From Flaviramulus_B aquimarinus (GTDB taxonomy: Bacteria; Bacteroidota; Bacteroidia; Flavobacteriales; Flavobacteriaceae), in the NCBI RefSeq assembly GCF_039543205.1, contig NZ_BAABJH010000001.1, positions 496,001 through 560,000 of the forward strand: a stretch of 64,000 bases of DNA, given 5' to 3'. Positions 44,263-54,272 of this stretch are shown piece after piece. The stretch's first letter is position 1. Each line of letters starts with the position of its first letter. A program made the translations under genes and the position numbers. The notes under the pieces are model-generated. The model saw only the letters and a program-made list of their open reading frames with translations. It did no database searches and was not told the origin of the DNA.

Positions 44263-44757
44263 ATTAATATGAAATATTTTTTGTTTTAAAAATGCTTTAT
44301 AACCTATCAATATTAGCTTGATTGCAATTTACTTGTACTAAATAAATTGTGAAATTATCTAATATAAAATATGAAGGGTTGTTGGTTTGTGTAGGTTTTA
44401 TTTTTCTGTTTTTGTGATTTCCAAACAGAAATAGGCATAACATGCCTATCAAAATAATGGATTGGTTGATTATCATTTTATTAGTTAAGGTCAAACCAAT
44501 GTATTAATATATCGTCTATAAAAAAAATAAATCTGATAATGTCCACCTTTTGTCCATTAAAAAACGAAGTGTTTTTTCTATAATATCAATGATAGTACCC
44601 AAATTTCTAAACAACTATTAAACAAATTACCTGTAACAATTAAATAATTCATCAGTAGATCCCTAAAAAACAACAATATAAAACCATCTGATTTCTAGAT
44701 AATTAATCGAATATTTTGTATCTTAATGGTCCTGTTTACGTTATTAAACATAAAGCC
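44263..44757. other. Divergent intergenic region between the surface locus and the next gene
   Basis: About 495 bp. A 65-codon minus-strand ORF (44297-44494) lies here with one hydrophobic stretch but no recognisable family and no good start context. The motif TGTCCACCTTT at 44540-44550 also occurs at 43573-43583, on the other side of the beta-barrel gene; each copy lies beside TGTCCAT. A -7-like TATTTTG is at 44712-44718. Nothing else was seen. Confidence 0.45.
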
Positions 44758-46020
44758 ATGAAAAGAATAAATCATCTTACTTTAATTTATACAAGTATAC
44801 TTTTTTTGTTTTGCTCTATTTCTACGATAGCTCAGACTTATGAATTATTTAAAGAACTTGAGGGAAAAGTAGTTGACTCCAATACAAATACCCCTTTAAT
44901 CTTTACCGATATTGTTATAAAGGATTCTAATATTAGTACAGTAACGAATAGCGATGGCGAGTTTCTCATCAAAATACCTAAAAGTTTTTTACATGGCATC
45001 TTAACATTTTCCCATTTAGGTTATGAAAAAAAGGAAGTTAAAATAGCTTCAATAAAAAATCATGTAAAAATAGCTTTAACATCTGCATATACAGAGTTGA
45101 ATGAAGTCAAAATAACAGCAAACACAATGGATGCTAAAGCTCTGGTTATTGAAACCTTAAAAAAGAAAAGCACCATTTACAACAATAACAATACCTTAAT
45201 GACTGCTTTTTACAGAGAGACTATAAAAAAAAGAAGAAAAAATGCATCTCTATCTGAGGCCGTTGTTAAGATACACAAACAACCTTATAACAATTTTAAA
45301 AAAGACCATATTGAACTTGTTAAGGCTCGTAAAAATACCGATTACTCAAAATTAGATACCTTGGCCTTGAAACTCCAAGGCGGCCCTTTTAGTAATCTAT
45401 ATACAGATGTTATTAAGTATCCTGAATTTATTTTTACTGAAGAAGATATGCCTTTATACAGTTTCAATTTTAATCCTTCAACCCAAATAAATAAAAAATT
45501 AGTGTATGTGGTGAATTTTAAACAGAACCAAAATATTGAAACCCCTTTATACTATGGGAAACTATACATTGATGCTGAAACACTAGCCCTTATAAATGCT
45601 GTATATAGCCTAAATGTATCTAATAAAGAGCTTTCAAGCCGAATGTACGTTCGTAAAAAGCCTAGAAAAGTTGATGTATATCCTACTGAAGCCACTTATA
45701 GAGTAAATTATAGAATTAAAGACGGAAAATGGCACTATGCATACAGTAATATTTCGTTAACCTTTAAAGTAAATTGGAAAGGAAAACTCTTTAATAACGT
45801 TTATACACTTAATAGTGAAATGGCAATAACTGATTGGAAGGTTTATGATACTAAACTCACTAAAGTAAGAAGTCAATTAATTCGTCCTACAACTATTTTA
45901 AGCGATAAAGCTTCTGGCTTTTCTGACCCCAGGTTTTGGGGTGCATACAATATCATTGAACCTGAAAAATCCATTGAATCTGCTATTAAAAAAATACAAA
46001 AGCAACTAAAACGAACGTAA
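44758..46020 (+). CDS. Exported protein with carboxypeptidase-like regulatory domain
   Basis: 420 residues from the ATG at 44758, which opens a signal peptide ending near IAQ (26). An upstream TTG reading from 44716 overlaps a -7-like box and is rejected. Residues ~33-115 form a carboxypeptidase-regulatory-like beta-sandwich (LEGKVVDSNTNTPLIFTDIV), common at the N-terminus of Bacteroidota outer-membrane proteins. The rest (~120-420) is a beta-rich region of unknown function (MTAFYRETIKKR is a recurring family motif). It is not a TonB receptor, since the plug and barrel are absent. It converges on the endonuclease-family gene with 11 bp between the stops. Confidence 0.8.
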   Translation: MKRINHLTLIYTSILFLFCSISTIAQTYELFKELEGKVVDSNTNTPLIFTDIVIKDSNISTVTNSDGEFLIKIPKSFLHGILTFSHLGYEKKEVKIASIKNHVKIALTSAYTELNEVKITANTMDAKALVIETLKKKSTIYNNNNTLMTAFYRETIKKRRKNASLSEAVVKIHKQPYNNFKKDHIELVKARKNTDYSKLDTLALKLQGGPFSNLYTDVIKYPEFIFTEEDMPLYSFNFNPSTQINKKLVYVVNFKQNQNIETPLYYGKLYIDAETLALINAVYSLNVSNKELSSRMYVRKKPRKVDVYPTEATYRVNYRIKDGKWHYAYSNISLTFKVNWKGKLFNNVYTLNSEMAITDWKVYDTKLTKVRSQLIRPTTILSDKASGFSDPRFWGAYNIIEPEKSIESAIKKIQKQLKRT

Positions 46021-46031
46021 ACACAATATCA

Positions 46032-47057
46032 TTAATTTATATCTAAACGAGCAAGTATAGGCTCATGATCAGAAAGGTTTATATTAAAATTTTGATGTGA
46101 TATAACTTCAAAATCTTTATCCGCTAAAATATAATCTAATCTTAAAGGGTACTTTATTAAAGAATAAGTTGTACCCAAACCAGAGCCGGCTTCAATATAG
46201 GTATCTTTTCTAGAACCTTTTAAAATTTGATATGTCGATGAAAATGGCGTGCTATTAAAATCGCCACAAAAAATGGTTTTACCTTCAAATTCTTTCTCAT
46301 GACTTTGTATCAGTTTTACTTGATTTCTACGCAAATTTTGTGCATTACTAATTTTATAAAAAATAGATTTTGCTTTTTTTGAATCTGATAATTCTGAAGC
46401 TATTTTAATATTAAAAGACTGAAGATGAATATTATATAAACGAAAAACTTCTCCTTCATAATCAATATCAACAAACATTGCATTATTAAGTGTGTTGGGA
46501 AAATCAATATAACCTTGTTTTATTATTGGATACTTTGACAATATAAACTGTAATGACTTAGATATTTCTGATCTATATCCTACAAAACGATAAGGATACA
46601 TATAATATTTTACGAATCCATAATTCCAAAACTCTTGAAAAACTACAATGTCTGGATCTTGTTTTTTTACAAACTGAAGAATTTTATGGTTTCTAGTACC
46701 AAAATATTCATCTTTCTTTATACTATTACCTTTAACATTATACGTTAAAATGGACAACGGTTTTTTTGAAGTATTCTCATTCTTAAAATTACACTGAACA
46801 AAGGAGTCAAACGAAAAGAAAAAAACAGTTAAACTCAGTAGCGCATAAATAAAGTATTTACTTTTTTTTAGTAACCAGTACAAAAGAAAAAGAAAATTCA
46901 AAACCACTAAAAGTGGAATAATAATTGAAAAAATAAATGAAAAAATATTTTCAAAAAATAAAACTATAGCACATCCACTTACTAAAAGAATAGATAATAA
47001 TAAGGTTAAAATGAACCTAAACTTTAATTTAACTTTCTGGAAATAAAAAAAACGCAA
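46032..47057 (-). CDS. Membrane-anchored endonuclease/exonuclease/phosphatase family protein
   Basis: 341 residues, apparently from a TTG codon 14 bp after the upstream topoisomerase gene; no in-frame ATG is available near the N-terminus. Two or three membrane helices (~12-90) precede an EEP catalytic domain (~100-340) with the motifs LTYNVKG, IVFQEF, YNIHLQS, FCGDFNSTP and LSDHEPILARL, giving the metal-binding and catalytic His/Asp residues. Substrates of the family range from DNA to phospholipids; the membrane anchor and the extracytoplasmic orientation make nucleic acid repair unlikely. Confidence 0.87.
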   Translation of the reverse strand: MRFFYFQKVKLKFRFILTLLLSILLVSGCAIVLFFENIFSFIFSIIIPLLVVLNFLFLLYWLLKKSKYFIYALLSLTVFFFSFDSFVQCNFKNENTSKKPLSILTYNVKGNSIKKDEYFGTRNHKILQFVKKQDPDIVVFQEFWNYGFVKYYMYPYRFVGYRSEISKSLQFILSKYPIIKQGYIDFPNTLNNAMFVDIDYEGEVFRLYNIHLQSFNIKIASELSDSKKAKSIFYKISNAQNLRRNQVKLIQSHEKEFEGKTIFCGDFNSTPFSSTYQILKGSRKDTYIEAGSGLGTTYSLIKYPLRLDYILADKDFEVISHQNFNINLSDHEPILARLDIN

Positions 47058-47071
47058 TAGTTTATGTGTTT

Positions 47072-49735
47072 TTAAAACAAAGTAATTTGCCCTTCATCAT
47101 CAATTTCTAAATCGTTCTTAGAGTCACTTTTAGATTTTGAAAGATCAATATCAGCTTCTTCAGGGTTTCCAGCCATAACTTCCGTTTCACCAACAACCTC
47201 TAAATCGTCAGCATGCACTTCTTTAGGAGCATCATAAGGCAATGGTGTTAACAAATTAACCTGATTGACTTTATCTTTTGTTAATTGATTGCCTAATGCA
47301 CTTATTCCTTTTATGGATATAAATTCTTCAAGGTTTATTTCTAAATTATCTTTTCGGTCTTTACCACGCTCTTTAGCAAAAACAATTTCTGCCATAGGTT
47401 TCCAATCTGTTGAAACAATTTCTAATTGTGATTTTGGGTTCTCTGAAATAAAAGACTCCTCTTTACCTTCTTGTTCAATTAAAAAGCGTTTAACATAATA
47501 CATGTCTTTTTCGCCATTAAAATAGACAGCAGATATTGGCTTTTTAGGAATCCATTTTTCCATCGCAATCATATCGTCATCAAAATGCATAGTCACTTCT
47601 GGTGTAACTGTTTTTACTTTACCAGATTGATTAATAATCAACAATTTATCTTCTCCTCTAAATTCGCCAACTAACTCGCCTCTTCCATCTACATTTAAAC
47701 GCTGTACGGTATCATCAAACCAAATTTTCCGTGGCTTTAAGGTAGACACCCCTTTTTCTTTAAGTTCAACACGTTTTACTGGATATTTTGTCACCAAATT
47801 TCCTTTTGACACACGGCCTTTAATTAAGATATCTGCAAAGTCTATATCCCATTTTAACTTTTTAATGCTTCCAGCTTGCCTTAAATTGATGGTTACAACC
47901 TCTGCTTCTCCATTTGGATTTGCAGAGAAATACAACATAACTGAACCTTTGTTTCCATTGGTTAAATCATATGCTCTATCTCTGGTAATACTGGTTACTG
48001 CAAACCGTTTAATGTATGATGGCCCTTTTCTACCATCACGATAAATCACATTATATATGGTACGTTTGTCCTTCTTTTTAAAGACCGCAACATGAATAAT
48101 ATCTTTACCAATAAAGGTTTTAGAATCTACTTTGGTAATCATCATTTTGCCTTCTTTGGTAAAAACAATAATATCATCTATATCACTACAATCAGCAACA
48201 TACTCATTTCTTCGTAACGATGTACCGATAAAACCTTCTTCTCTATTTACATAAAGCTTGGTGTTGCGAATAATAACCTTTGTAGCATCTACATCATTAA
48301 AGGTTCTTATTTCTGTTTTGCGCTCTTTTCCTGCTCCATAATCTTTTTTAAGTCTTGTAAAGTATGCAATTGCATAATCAATAAGATGTTCCAAATGGTG
48401 TTTTACCTCAGCTATTTGATCTTCTAAAGCATCGATTTTTTGCTGCGCCTTATCAATATCAAATTTCGAAATACGTTTAATCCGTATTTCTGTTAAACGT
48501 GTAATATCTTCTGTTGTTATAGCACGTTTTAAATGTTTTACGTGTGGTTTAAGCCCTTTATCAATAGCATTTATTACACCTTCCCAGGTTTCTTCTTCTT
48601 CAATATCCCGGTATATTCTGTTTTCAATAAAAATGCGTTCTAAGGAAGCAAAATGCCATTGCTCTTCAAACTCTCTTAACTTTATTTCTAATTCTTGTTT
48701 TAATAACTGAACAGTATTATCTGTAGAGCGACGTAACATTTCAGTAACACCTATAAACAAGGGCTTATTATCTTCAATAACACAGCCTAATGGCGAAATA
48801 GATGATTCGCAACTGGTAAATGCATAAAGCGCATCAATAGTTTTATCTGGTGATAATCCCGATGGTAAATGCACTAAAATTTCAACCTCAGCTGCAGTGT
48901 TGTCTTCTATTTTTTTGACTTTAATCTTGCCTTTGTCATTGGCCTTTAATATAGAATCTATTAATGATGATGTGGTTGTTCCAAAAGGCAACTCTGTAAT
49001 GATTAATGTATTTTTATTAAGTTGTGAAATTTTAGCTCGCACACGAACTTTTCCTCCTCTATTTCCATCATTATAATTAGAAAAATCGGCTATTCCTGCT
49101 GTTGGGAAATCTGGTAGGATAGTAAAACGCTTTCCTTGCAAGTGTTTAATGGAAGCATCAATAAGTTCTATAAAATTATGTGGTAATATTTTGGTTGATA
49201 GTCCAACAGCAATTCCTTCTCCGCCTTGTGCCAACAATAACGGAAACATAACAGGTAAGTTTACTGGTTCTTTTCTACGACCATCATAACTAGCTTGCCA
49301 TTCTGTAATTTTAGGATTGAAAACAACATCCAATCCAAATTTAGAAATACGTGCTTCAATATAACGAGATGCCGCAGCACGATCTCCTGTTAAAATATTA
49401 CCCCAGTTTCCTTGAGTGTCAATTAGCAGGTCTTTTTGGCCTATTTGCACCATAGCATCAGAAATACTCGCATCACCATGTGGGTGATACTGCATAGTAT
49501 GTCCCACAATATTGGCTACTTTGTTATATCGTCCATCATCCAAATCCTTCATGGAATGCATGATACGACGTTGCACAGGCTTAAAACCATCTTCAATAGC
49601 TGGTACAGCACGCTCTAATATAACATACGATGCATAATCTAAAAACCAATCTTTATACATACCCGTAACTCGGGTTATGGTTTCTTGGGGTTCGTCTGGG
49701 TTGTTATTTAAATCGTCGTTTTCTTCTTCTATCAT
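47072..49735 (-). CDS. parC: DNA topoisomerase IV subunit A (GyrA/ParC family)
   Basis: 887 residues. The winged-helix breakage domain contains VPAIEDGFKPVQRRIMHSM, the quinolone-pocket segment HPHGDASISDAM (84-95) and the catalytic tyrosine Y125 preceded by R124 (AAASRY). A tower and coiled coil follow (~370-460), then a C-terminal beta-propeller region (~500-800) without the GyrA box QRRGGKG, and an acidic tail. The lack of a GyrA box and pairing with a parE-like gene favour topoisomerase IV. It separates daughter chromosomes. Confidence 0.92.
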   Translation of the reverse strand: MIEEENDDLNNNPDEPQETITRVTGMYKDWFLDYASYVILERAVPAIEDGFKPVQRRIMHSMKDLDDGRYNKVANIVGHTMQYHPHGDASISDAMVQIGQKDLLIDTQGNWGNILTGDRAAASRYIEARISKFGLDVVFNPKITEWQASYDGRRKEPVNLPVMFPLLLAQGGEGIAVGLSTKILPHNFIELIDASIKHLQGKRFTILPDFPTAGIADFSNYNDGNRGGKVRVRAKISQLNKNTLIITELPFGTTTSSLIDSILKANDKGKIKVKKIEDNTAAEVEILVHLPSGLSPDKTIDALYAFTSCESSISPLGCVIEDNKPLFIGVTEMLRRSTDNTVQLLKQELEIKLREFEEQWHFASLERIFIENRIYRDIEEEETWEGVINAIDKGLKPHVKHLKRAITTEDITRLTEIRIKRISKFDIDKAQQKIDALEDQIAEVKHHLEHLIDYAIAYFTRLKKDYGAGKERKTEIRTFNDVDATKVIIRNTKLYVNREEGFIGTSLRRNEYVADCSDIDDIIVFTKEGKMMITKVDSKTFIGKDIIHVAVFKKKDKRTIYNVIYRDGRKGPSYIKRFAVTSITRDRAYDLTNGNKGSVMLYFSANPNGEAEVVTINLRQAGSIKKLKWDIDFADILIKGRVSKGNLVTKYPVKRVELKEKGVSTLKPRKIWFDDTVQRLNVDGRGELVGEFRGEDKLLIINQSGKVKTVTPEVTMHFDDDMIAMEKWIPKKPISAVYFNGEKDMYYVKRFLIEQEGKEESFISENPKSQLEIVSTDWKPMAEIVFAKERGKDRKDNLEINLEEFISIKGISALGNQLTKDKVNQVNLLTPLPYDAPKEVHADDLEVVGETEVMAGNPEEADIDLSKSKSDSKNDLEIDDEGQITLF

Positions 49736-49744
49736 TAAAAGTGG

Positions 49745-49879
49745 TTATTTTTTAGGCTTTCCACTAAGCATTGTTCTTCCTTTTTTTTGTAGTCTATGCA
49801 CTTGTTCGCTACTTGCATGAACATGTAAATAATCATAAGACCGCTTTTTTTTGTGTTCTTTTTTCTTATTATACAACAT
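49745..49879 (-). CDS. Unannotated 44-residue basic protein between parC and parE
   Basis: A clean ORF of 44 codons runs from an ATG at 49879 to a TAA at 49745. The product is very basic at the N-terminus (KKKEHKKKRSYDYLHVHASS) and ends GKPKK, with no membrane or signal segment. It lies on the same strand between parE and parC, with 96 bp upstream and 9 bp downstream. I recognise no family. The mixed residue composition in the middle looks protein-like, but at this length a chance ORF cannot be excluded. Confidence 0.5.
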   Translation of the reverse strand: MLYNKKKEHKKKRSYDYLHVHASSEQVHRLQKKGRTMLSGKPKK

Positions 49880-49975
49880 ATGAGTTTAGTTTGAGTTTTT
49901 AATTTTTTCACTAATAATGCATAAAATGCATCTCTTTAATTTACAAAAATTTTGTGAATTAGTGACTGATTTTCT

Positions 49976-51829
49976 TTATTCTTCAATTAAATCTACTTCC
50001 ACTTTAAGGTTATCTATTATGAACCCCTGTCGCGTTGGCGTGTTTTTTCCCATATAAAACGATAATAATTCCTCAATAGACATATTATCATCCAACATGA
50101 TTGGATCTAAGCGAATATCATCGCCTATAAAATATTTAAATTCATCTGGCGAAATTTCTCCAAGTCCTTTAAATCGAGTTATTTCTGGCTTTGGTTTTAA
50201 TTTTTCAATGGCTTGTCGTCTTTCTTTTTCAGAATAGCAATAAATAGTTTCCTTTTTGTTTCTTACACGAAATAATGGCGTTTGCAAGATATACAAATGA
50301 CCTTCTTTGATTACTTCTGGAAAAAACTGTAGAAAAAAAGTAATTAACAACAAACGAATGTGCATACCATCTACATCGGCATCTGTTGCTATTACGACAT
50401 TGTTATAACGTAAATCTTCTAAGGATTCTTCTATATTTAAAGCGGCTTGAAGTAAATTAAACTCTTCGTTTTCGTATACTATTTTCTTTGTAAGCCCATA
50501 GCAATTTAAAGGTTTTCCTTTTAAACTGAATACGGCTTGGGTATTAACATCACGAGATTTTGTTATACTACCAGAAGCCGAATCGCCCTCTGTTATAAAC
50601 AATGTTGTTTCTAAATTTCTTTCGTTTTTGGTGTCACCAAAATGCACCCGACAATCCCTTAGTTTCTTATTGTGAAGACTTGCTTTCTTTGCTCTATCTT
50701 TTGCTAACTTTCTAATACCTGATAATTCTTTACGCTCGCGTTCTGCTTGTAAAATCTTCCTTTGAATTTTTTCTGCAGTTTCTTGGTTTTTATGTAAATA
50801 ATTATCGAGTTTTGTTTTAAGAAAGTCATTAATGTAGGTTCTTACTGTTGGTAAATCGCCACCCATATCTGTAGATCCTAACTTGGTTTTGGTTTGACTC
50901 TCAAAAACGGGTTCCATCACTTTTATAGCAATAGCGCTGACCACAGATTTTCTAATATCGGAAGCGTCATAATTTTTGCCATAAAACTCTCGAATGGTTT
51001 TTACTAACGCTTCTCTAAACGCATTTAAGTGCGTGCCACCTTGAGTTGTGTTTTGCCCATTTACAAAACTATTATATTCTTCGCTATACTGGGTTTTACT
51101 GTGGGTTAATGCAACTTCAATATCATCACCTCTTAAATGAATAATTGGATATAATAAATCTGTTTCGCTTATCTTTTCAGCCAGTAAATCCTTTAATCCA
51201 TTTTCGCTAAAATATTTTTCACCGTTAAAGACTATGGTTAAACCTGGGTTTAAATACACATAGTTTTTTAACATTTTTACGACATACTCACTTCTGTATT
51301 TATAGTTTTTAAAAATACTATCATCAGGAACAAAAGATACTTTGGTTCCTTTTCGTCGTGACGTTTCTTCTAATAACTCTTTATTGGTTAAATTACCTTG
51401 CTCAAATTCCGCAGAAGCGCTTTTACTATCGCGCGTGGATTCTACTCTAAAAAACGATGATAATGCATTCACTGCTTTTGTACCTACACCATTTAACCCT
51501 ACCGACTTTTTAAAGGCTTTAGAATCGTACTTTCCGCCAGTATTCATTTTGGAAACGACATCTACTACTTTACCTAAAGGAATACCACGACCATAATCAC
51601 GTACTGTTACTTTTGTACCTTGAATGGAAATTTCTATGGTTTTCCCAGCCCCCATGACATACTCATCAATTGAGTTATCCAAAACTTCTTTAAGAAGGAT
51701 ATAAATACCATCATCGGGAGACGAGCCATCACCAAGTTTTCCAATATACATTCCTGGACGCATTCTGATATGCTCTTTCCAGTCTAGTGAGCGTATATTA
51801 TCTTCGGTATAATTTGATTTTTCAGCCAT
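49976..51829 (-). CDS. parE: DNA topoisomerase IV subunit B (GyrB/ParE family)
   Basis: 617 residues, the short ParE-type length. The GHKL ATPase domain shows VLDNSIDEY (Bergerat Asn and Glu), DYGRGIPLG and GLNGVGTKAVNALS; the transducer domain shows QGGTH; the TOPRIM domain shows EGDSASGS, DADVDGMH and the closing PTRQGFI segment. It supplies ATP-driven strand passage with ParC. parC lies 240 bp downstream on the same strand, with a small ORF between. Confidence 0.94.
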   Translation of the reverse strand: MAEKSNYTEDNIRSLDWKEHIRMRPGMYIGKLGDGSSPDDGIYILLKEVLDNSIDEYVMGAGKTIEISIQGTKVTVRDYGRGIPLGKVVDVVSKMNTGGKYDSKAFKKSVGLNGVGTKAVNALSSFFRVESTRDSKSASAEFEQGNLTNKELLEETSRRKGTKVSFVPDDSIFKNYKYRSEYVVKMLKNYVYLNPGLTIVFNGEKYFSENGLKDLLAEKISETDLLYPIIHLRGDDIEVALTHSKTQYSEEYNSFVNGQNTTQGGTHLNAFREALVKTIREFYGKNYDASDIRKSVVSAIAIKVMEPVFESQTKTKLGSTDMGGDLPTVRTYINDFLKTKLDNYLHKNQETAEKIQRKILQAERERKELSGIRKLAKDRAKKASLHNKKLRDCRVHFGDTKNERNLETTLFITEGDSASGSITKSRDVNTQAVFSLKGKPLNCYGLTKKIVYENEEFNLLQAALNIEESLEDLRYNNVVIATDADVDGMHIRLLLITFFLQFFPEVIKEGHLYILQTPLFRVRNKKETIYCYSEKERRQAIEKLKPKPEITRFKGLGEISPDEFKYFIGDDIRLDPIMLDDNMSIEELLSFYMGKNTPTRQGFIIDNLKVEVDLIEE

Positions 51830-51990
51830 TAAATTTGCAGTACTTTCTTAAGATAGAACGCTAATATAACACAACCTAGTAAAAAATGAAATAGTAGACA
51901 AACAAAGTAATTAACAATGTTTATTAATAAGTTTCAGTCTCTGTTTTTAGCTTAAGTAGTGATACTCTAGATTTATAAATTACTAAGCTT

Positions 51991-52899
51991 TTATTTATCA
52001 GTTTTGCCTTTATTTTTAGATACTAACAAAATACCAAATACCACTACCAGAGCACCAAAAAGTTGTAATAAAGTTAATCTTTCATTCAAAAAAATAGCAG
52101 CCAGGACAATAGTAGAAATTGGTCCAATTCCAGCAACAATAGCAAAATTTGATGAGCTAATCATTTTAATAGATGCTGATACTAAAAAGGATGGTATTAC
52201 CGTAGCAAAAACTGCAATTAAAAAACCTAACACATAAACTTCCCTTGTAAAATCAAATAAATCCGTATCATAAATAATACTATAATGAATAAATACACAA
52301 ACGCAAGAAACGATCATAGCATATGCCGTGAATTTCATGACTCCAAATTTTGGTATTAACCAACCACTACCAACTAAATAAGAGGCATACGTTATAGCAC
52401 TTAGTAGTATAAAAAAACCTCCTAAATAAGCTTCAGAACCCGATATTGCAACTTCGTCATAAAACGCAACAACAATACCTAAATAGGTTAAACCAATAGC
52501 TCTTGCTTGAATATTAGTAATAGGCTGTTTTAAAAAGAATCTGTTTAGTAAAATGACAACAGTTGGATACAAAAACAAAATAATACGTTCTAAGCTTGCC
52601 TTAATATAAGTAAGTCCAACAAAGTCAAAATAACTAGCTAAATAATAACCCATAAGTCCAAAAAACACAACCCATGCATAATCTCTATTCTTAATTTCCA
52701 CGTCTTTATTCTGATTGCGATAGCTATAGGCAATAATTGCATAAAAAGGGAATGAAAATAGCATTCTTAACAACAAGATACTTATAGCATCTACCTTATA
52801 GTTATAGGCAAGTTTTACCATAACTGCTTTTGAAGAAAAAAGAATTATTCCTAAAACACCTATAACTATTCCATACCAAAACTGTTTTGTTGTTTGCAT
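51991..52899 (-). CDS. EamA/DMT-superfamily transporter
   Basis: 302 residues with ten membrane helices arranged as two EamA repeats (~10-145 and ~158-295). The second repeat ends LGALVVVFGILLVSKNKGK-like in layout, with a glutamate (FLNERLTLLQ) before the last helices, typical of drug/metabolite exporters. The substrate cannot be inferred. It stands alone between parE and aroC, with 161 and 123 bp on either side. Confidence 0.88.
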   Translation of the reverse strand: MQTTKQFWYGIVIGVLGIILFSSKAVMVKLAYNYKVDAISILLLRMLFSFPFYAIIAYSYRNQNKDVEIKNRDYAWVVFFGLMGYYLASYFDFVGLTYIKASLERIILFLYPTVVILLNRFFLKQPITNIQARAIGLTYLGIVVAFYDEVAISGSEAYLGGFFILLSAITYASYLVGSGWLIPKFGVMKFTAYAMIVSCVCVFIHYSIIYDTDLFDFTREVYVLGFLIAVFATVIPSFLVSASIKMISSSNFAIVAGIGPISTIVLAAIFLNERLTLLQLFGALVVVFGILLVSKNKGKTDK

Positions 52900-53022
52900 G
52901 GAACGAAAGTAGAGTTGTATTTGGATTTGTTTATTTTATAAATTGTAGAATTACGAAGTCCAAGTACTTTTGAAGTTTAATGATAACATTAAAAAACGAA
53001 ACTATTCATAGGTTTCTGCTTT

Positions 53023-54084
53023 TTAATTATAAAGCTTATTTATCAAATGAAAGTCGGCTAAAACCAATGCAGCCATAGCTTCTACAATAGGCACGGCTCT
53101 TGGCACCACACATGGATCATGACGTCCCTTTCCCTGCATTTCTACTGTGTTACCAGCTTTATCAATGGTTTCGTATTTTTGGATAAGAGTGGCCACAGGC
53201 TTAAAAGCTACGTTAAAATAAATATCCATACCGTTACTTATGCCGCCTTGAATTCCTCCAGAAAAATTGGTTTTTGTACTACCATCGTTATTAAAGGAAT
53301 CATTATGATCACTACCATACATAGTGCTTCCATGAAATCCACTACCATACTCAAAACCTTTTACGGCATTTATAGAAAGCATAGCTTTACCAAGTTCGGC
53401 ATGTAACTTATCAAAAACAGGCTCTCCCAAACCTACAGGCACATTTTTTATAACACAGCTTACAACACCGCCAACAGTATCGCCTTTACTTCTTACCTCT
53501 TTAATATAGGTTTCCATGTTTGCTGCCATAACTTGATCGGGACAACGCACTATATTGGATTCTATTTTTGTAAGATCTAACTCGCTATAAGGAGTATCTA
53601 ACTTCATGGCACCTACACTTGAAACATAAGCGGTAATCTCTATACCTTTTAGCATTTGTTTTGCTATAGCTCCAGCTACAACACGACATGCTGTTTCTCG
53701 TGCAGAGCTACGTCCGCCACCACGGTAATCTCTTATTCCGTATTTTTTATCATAAGTATAGTCTGCATGACTTGGTCTATAACTATCTTTTATATGCGAA
53801 TAATCATGAGATTTTTGGTTCGTGTTTTCTATAACAAAACCAATAGATGTTCCTGTGGTTACACTCTCAAAAATACCTGAATGAAACTTAACTGTATCTG
53901 GTTCTTTACGTTGAGTAACAATAGCTGATTGCCCTGGTTTTCTTCTATCAAGTTCATTTTGAATTTCATCTAAATCTAACTTAATTCCTGATGGACAACC
54001 ATCAATAATACCACCTAATGCAGGACCATGAGATTCACCATAAGTTGTTAGATTAAATAGTTTTCCGAAGGAATTACCAGCCAT
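53023..54084 (-). CDS. aroC: Chorismate synthase
   Basis: 353 residues. The conserved motifs are GESHGPALGGIIDGCPSG near the N-terminus, RPSHADYTYDKKYG with RDYRGGGRSSARET in the centre, and GRHDPCVVPRAVPI near the C-terminus, together the three chorismate synthase signatures. It converts EPSP to chorismate using reduced FMN, the last shared step to aromatic amino acids. The length and start are typical. It is divergent from the LpxH-like gene. Confidence 0.97.
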   Translation of the reverse strand: MAGNSFGKLFNLTTYGESHGPALGGIIDGCPSGIKLDLDEIQNELDRRKPGQSAIVTQRKEPDTVKFHSGIFESVTTGTSIGFVIENTNQKSHDYSHIKDSYRPSHADYTYDKKYGIRDYRGGGRSSARETACRVVAGAIAKQMLKGIEITAYVSSVGAMKLDTPYSELDLTKIESNIVRCPDQVMAANMETYIKEVRSKGDTVGGVVSCVIKNVPVGLGEPVFDKLHAELGKAMLSINAVKGFEYGSGFHGSTMYGSDHNDSFNNDGSTKTNFSGGIQGGISNGMDIYFNVAFKPVATLIQKYETIDKAGNTVEMQGKGRHDPCVVPRAVPIVEAMAALVLADFHLINKLYN

Positions 54085-54205
54085 AATTACAATTTTTGGC
54101 TAAAATAAAGCTAATCCTAGAAATAAGGAAATGAAATCGTATATAGCTTTATAAATTCATGTTTATATACCCATAACGTTTAATTAACAATATACTGATG
54201 CACAC

Positions 54206-54227
54206 ATAATTATTACGTAATAATTAT
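54206..54227. promoter_or_regulatory. Perfect 22-bp palindrome upstream of the LpxH-like gene
   Basis: ATAATTATTAC (54206-54216) is followed immediately by its exact reverse complement GTAATAATTAT (54217-54227), with no loop. GTTCTTTG at 54243-54250 resembles a -7 box, putting the palindrome near -40 of the phosphoesterase transcript. aroC starts 122 bp to the left. It is a likely operator; the cognate protein is not identifiable. Confidence 0.55.
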
Positions 54228-54272
54228 ATAATACTAAAACGTGTTCTTTGCATCTATAATAAGTTCTCCAAA

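Noticed and set aside
44297..44494. 65-codon minus-strand ORF before the beta-barrel gene
   Set aside because: It has one hydrophobic stretch but no family resemblance and no supporting start context. The region also holds regulatory-like motifs, so I did not call it a gene.
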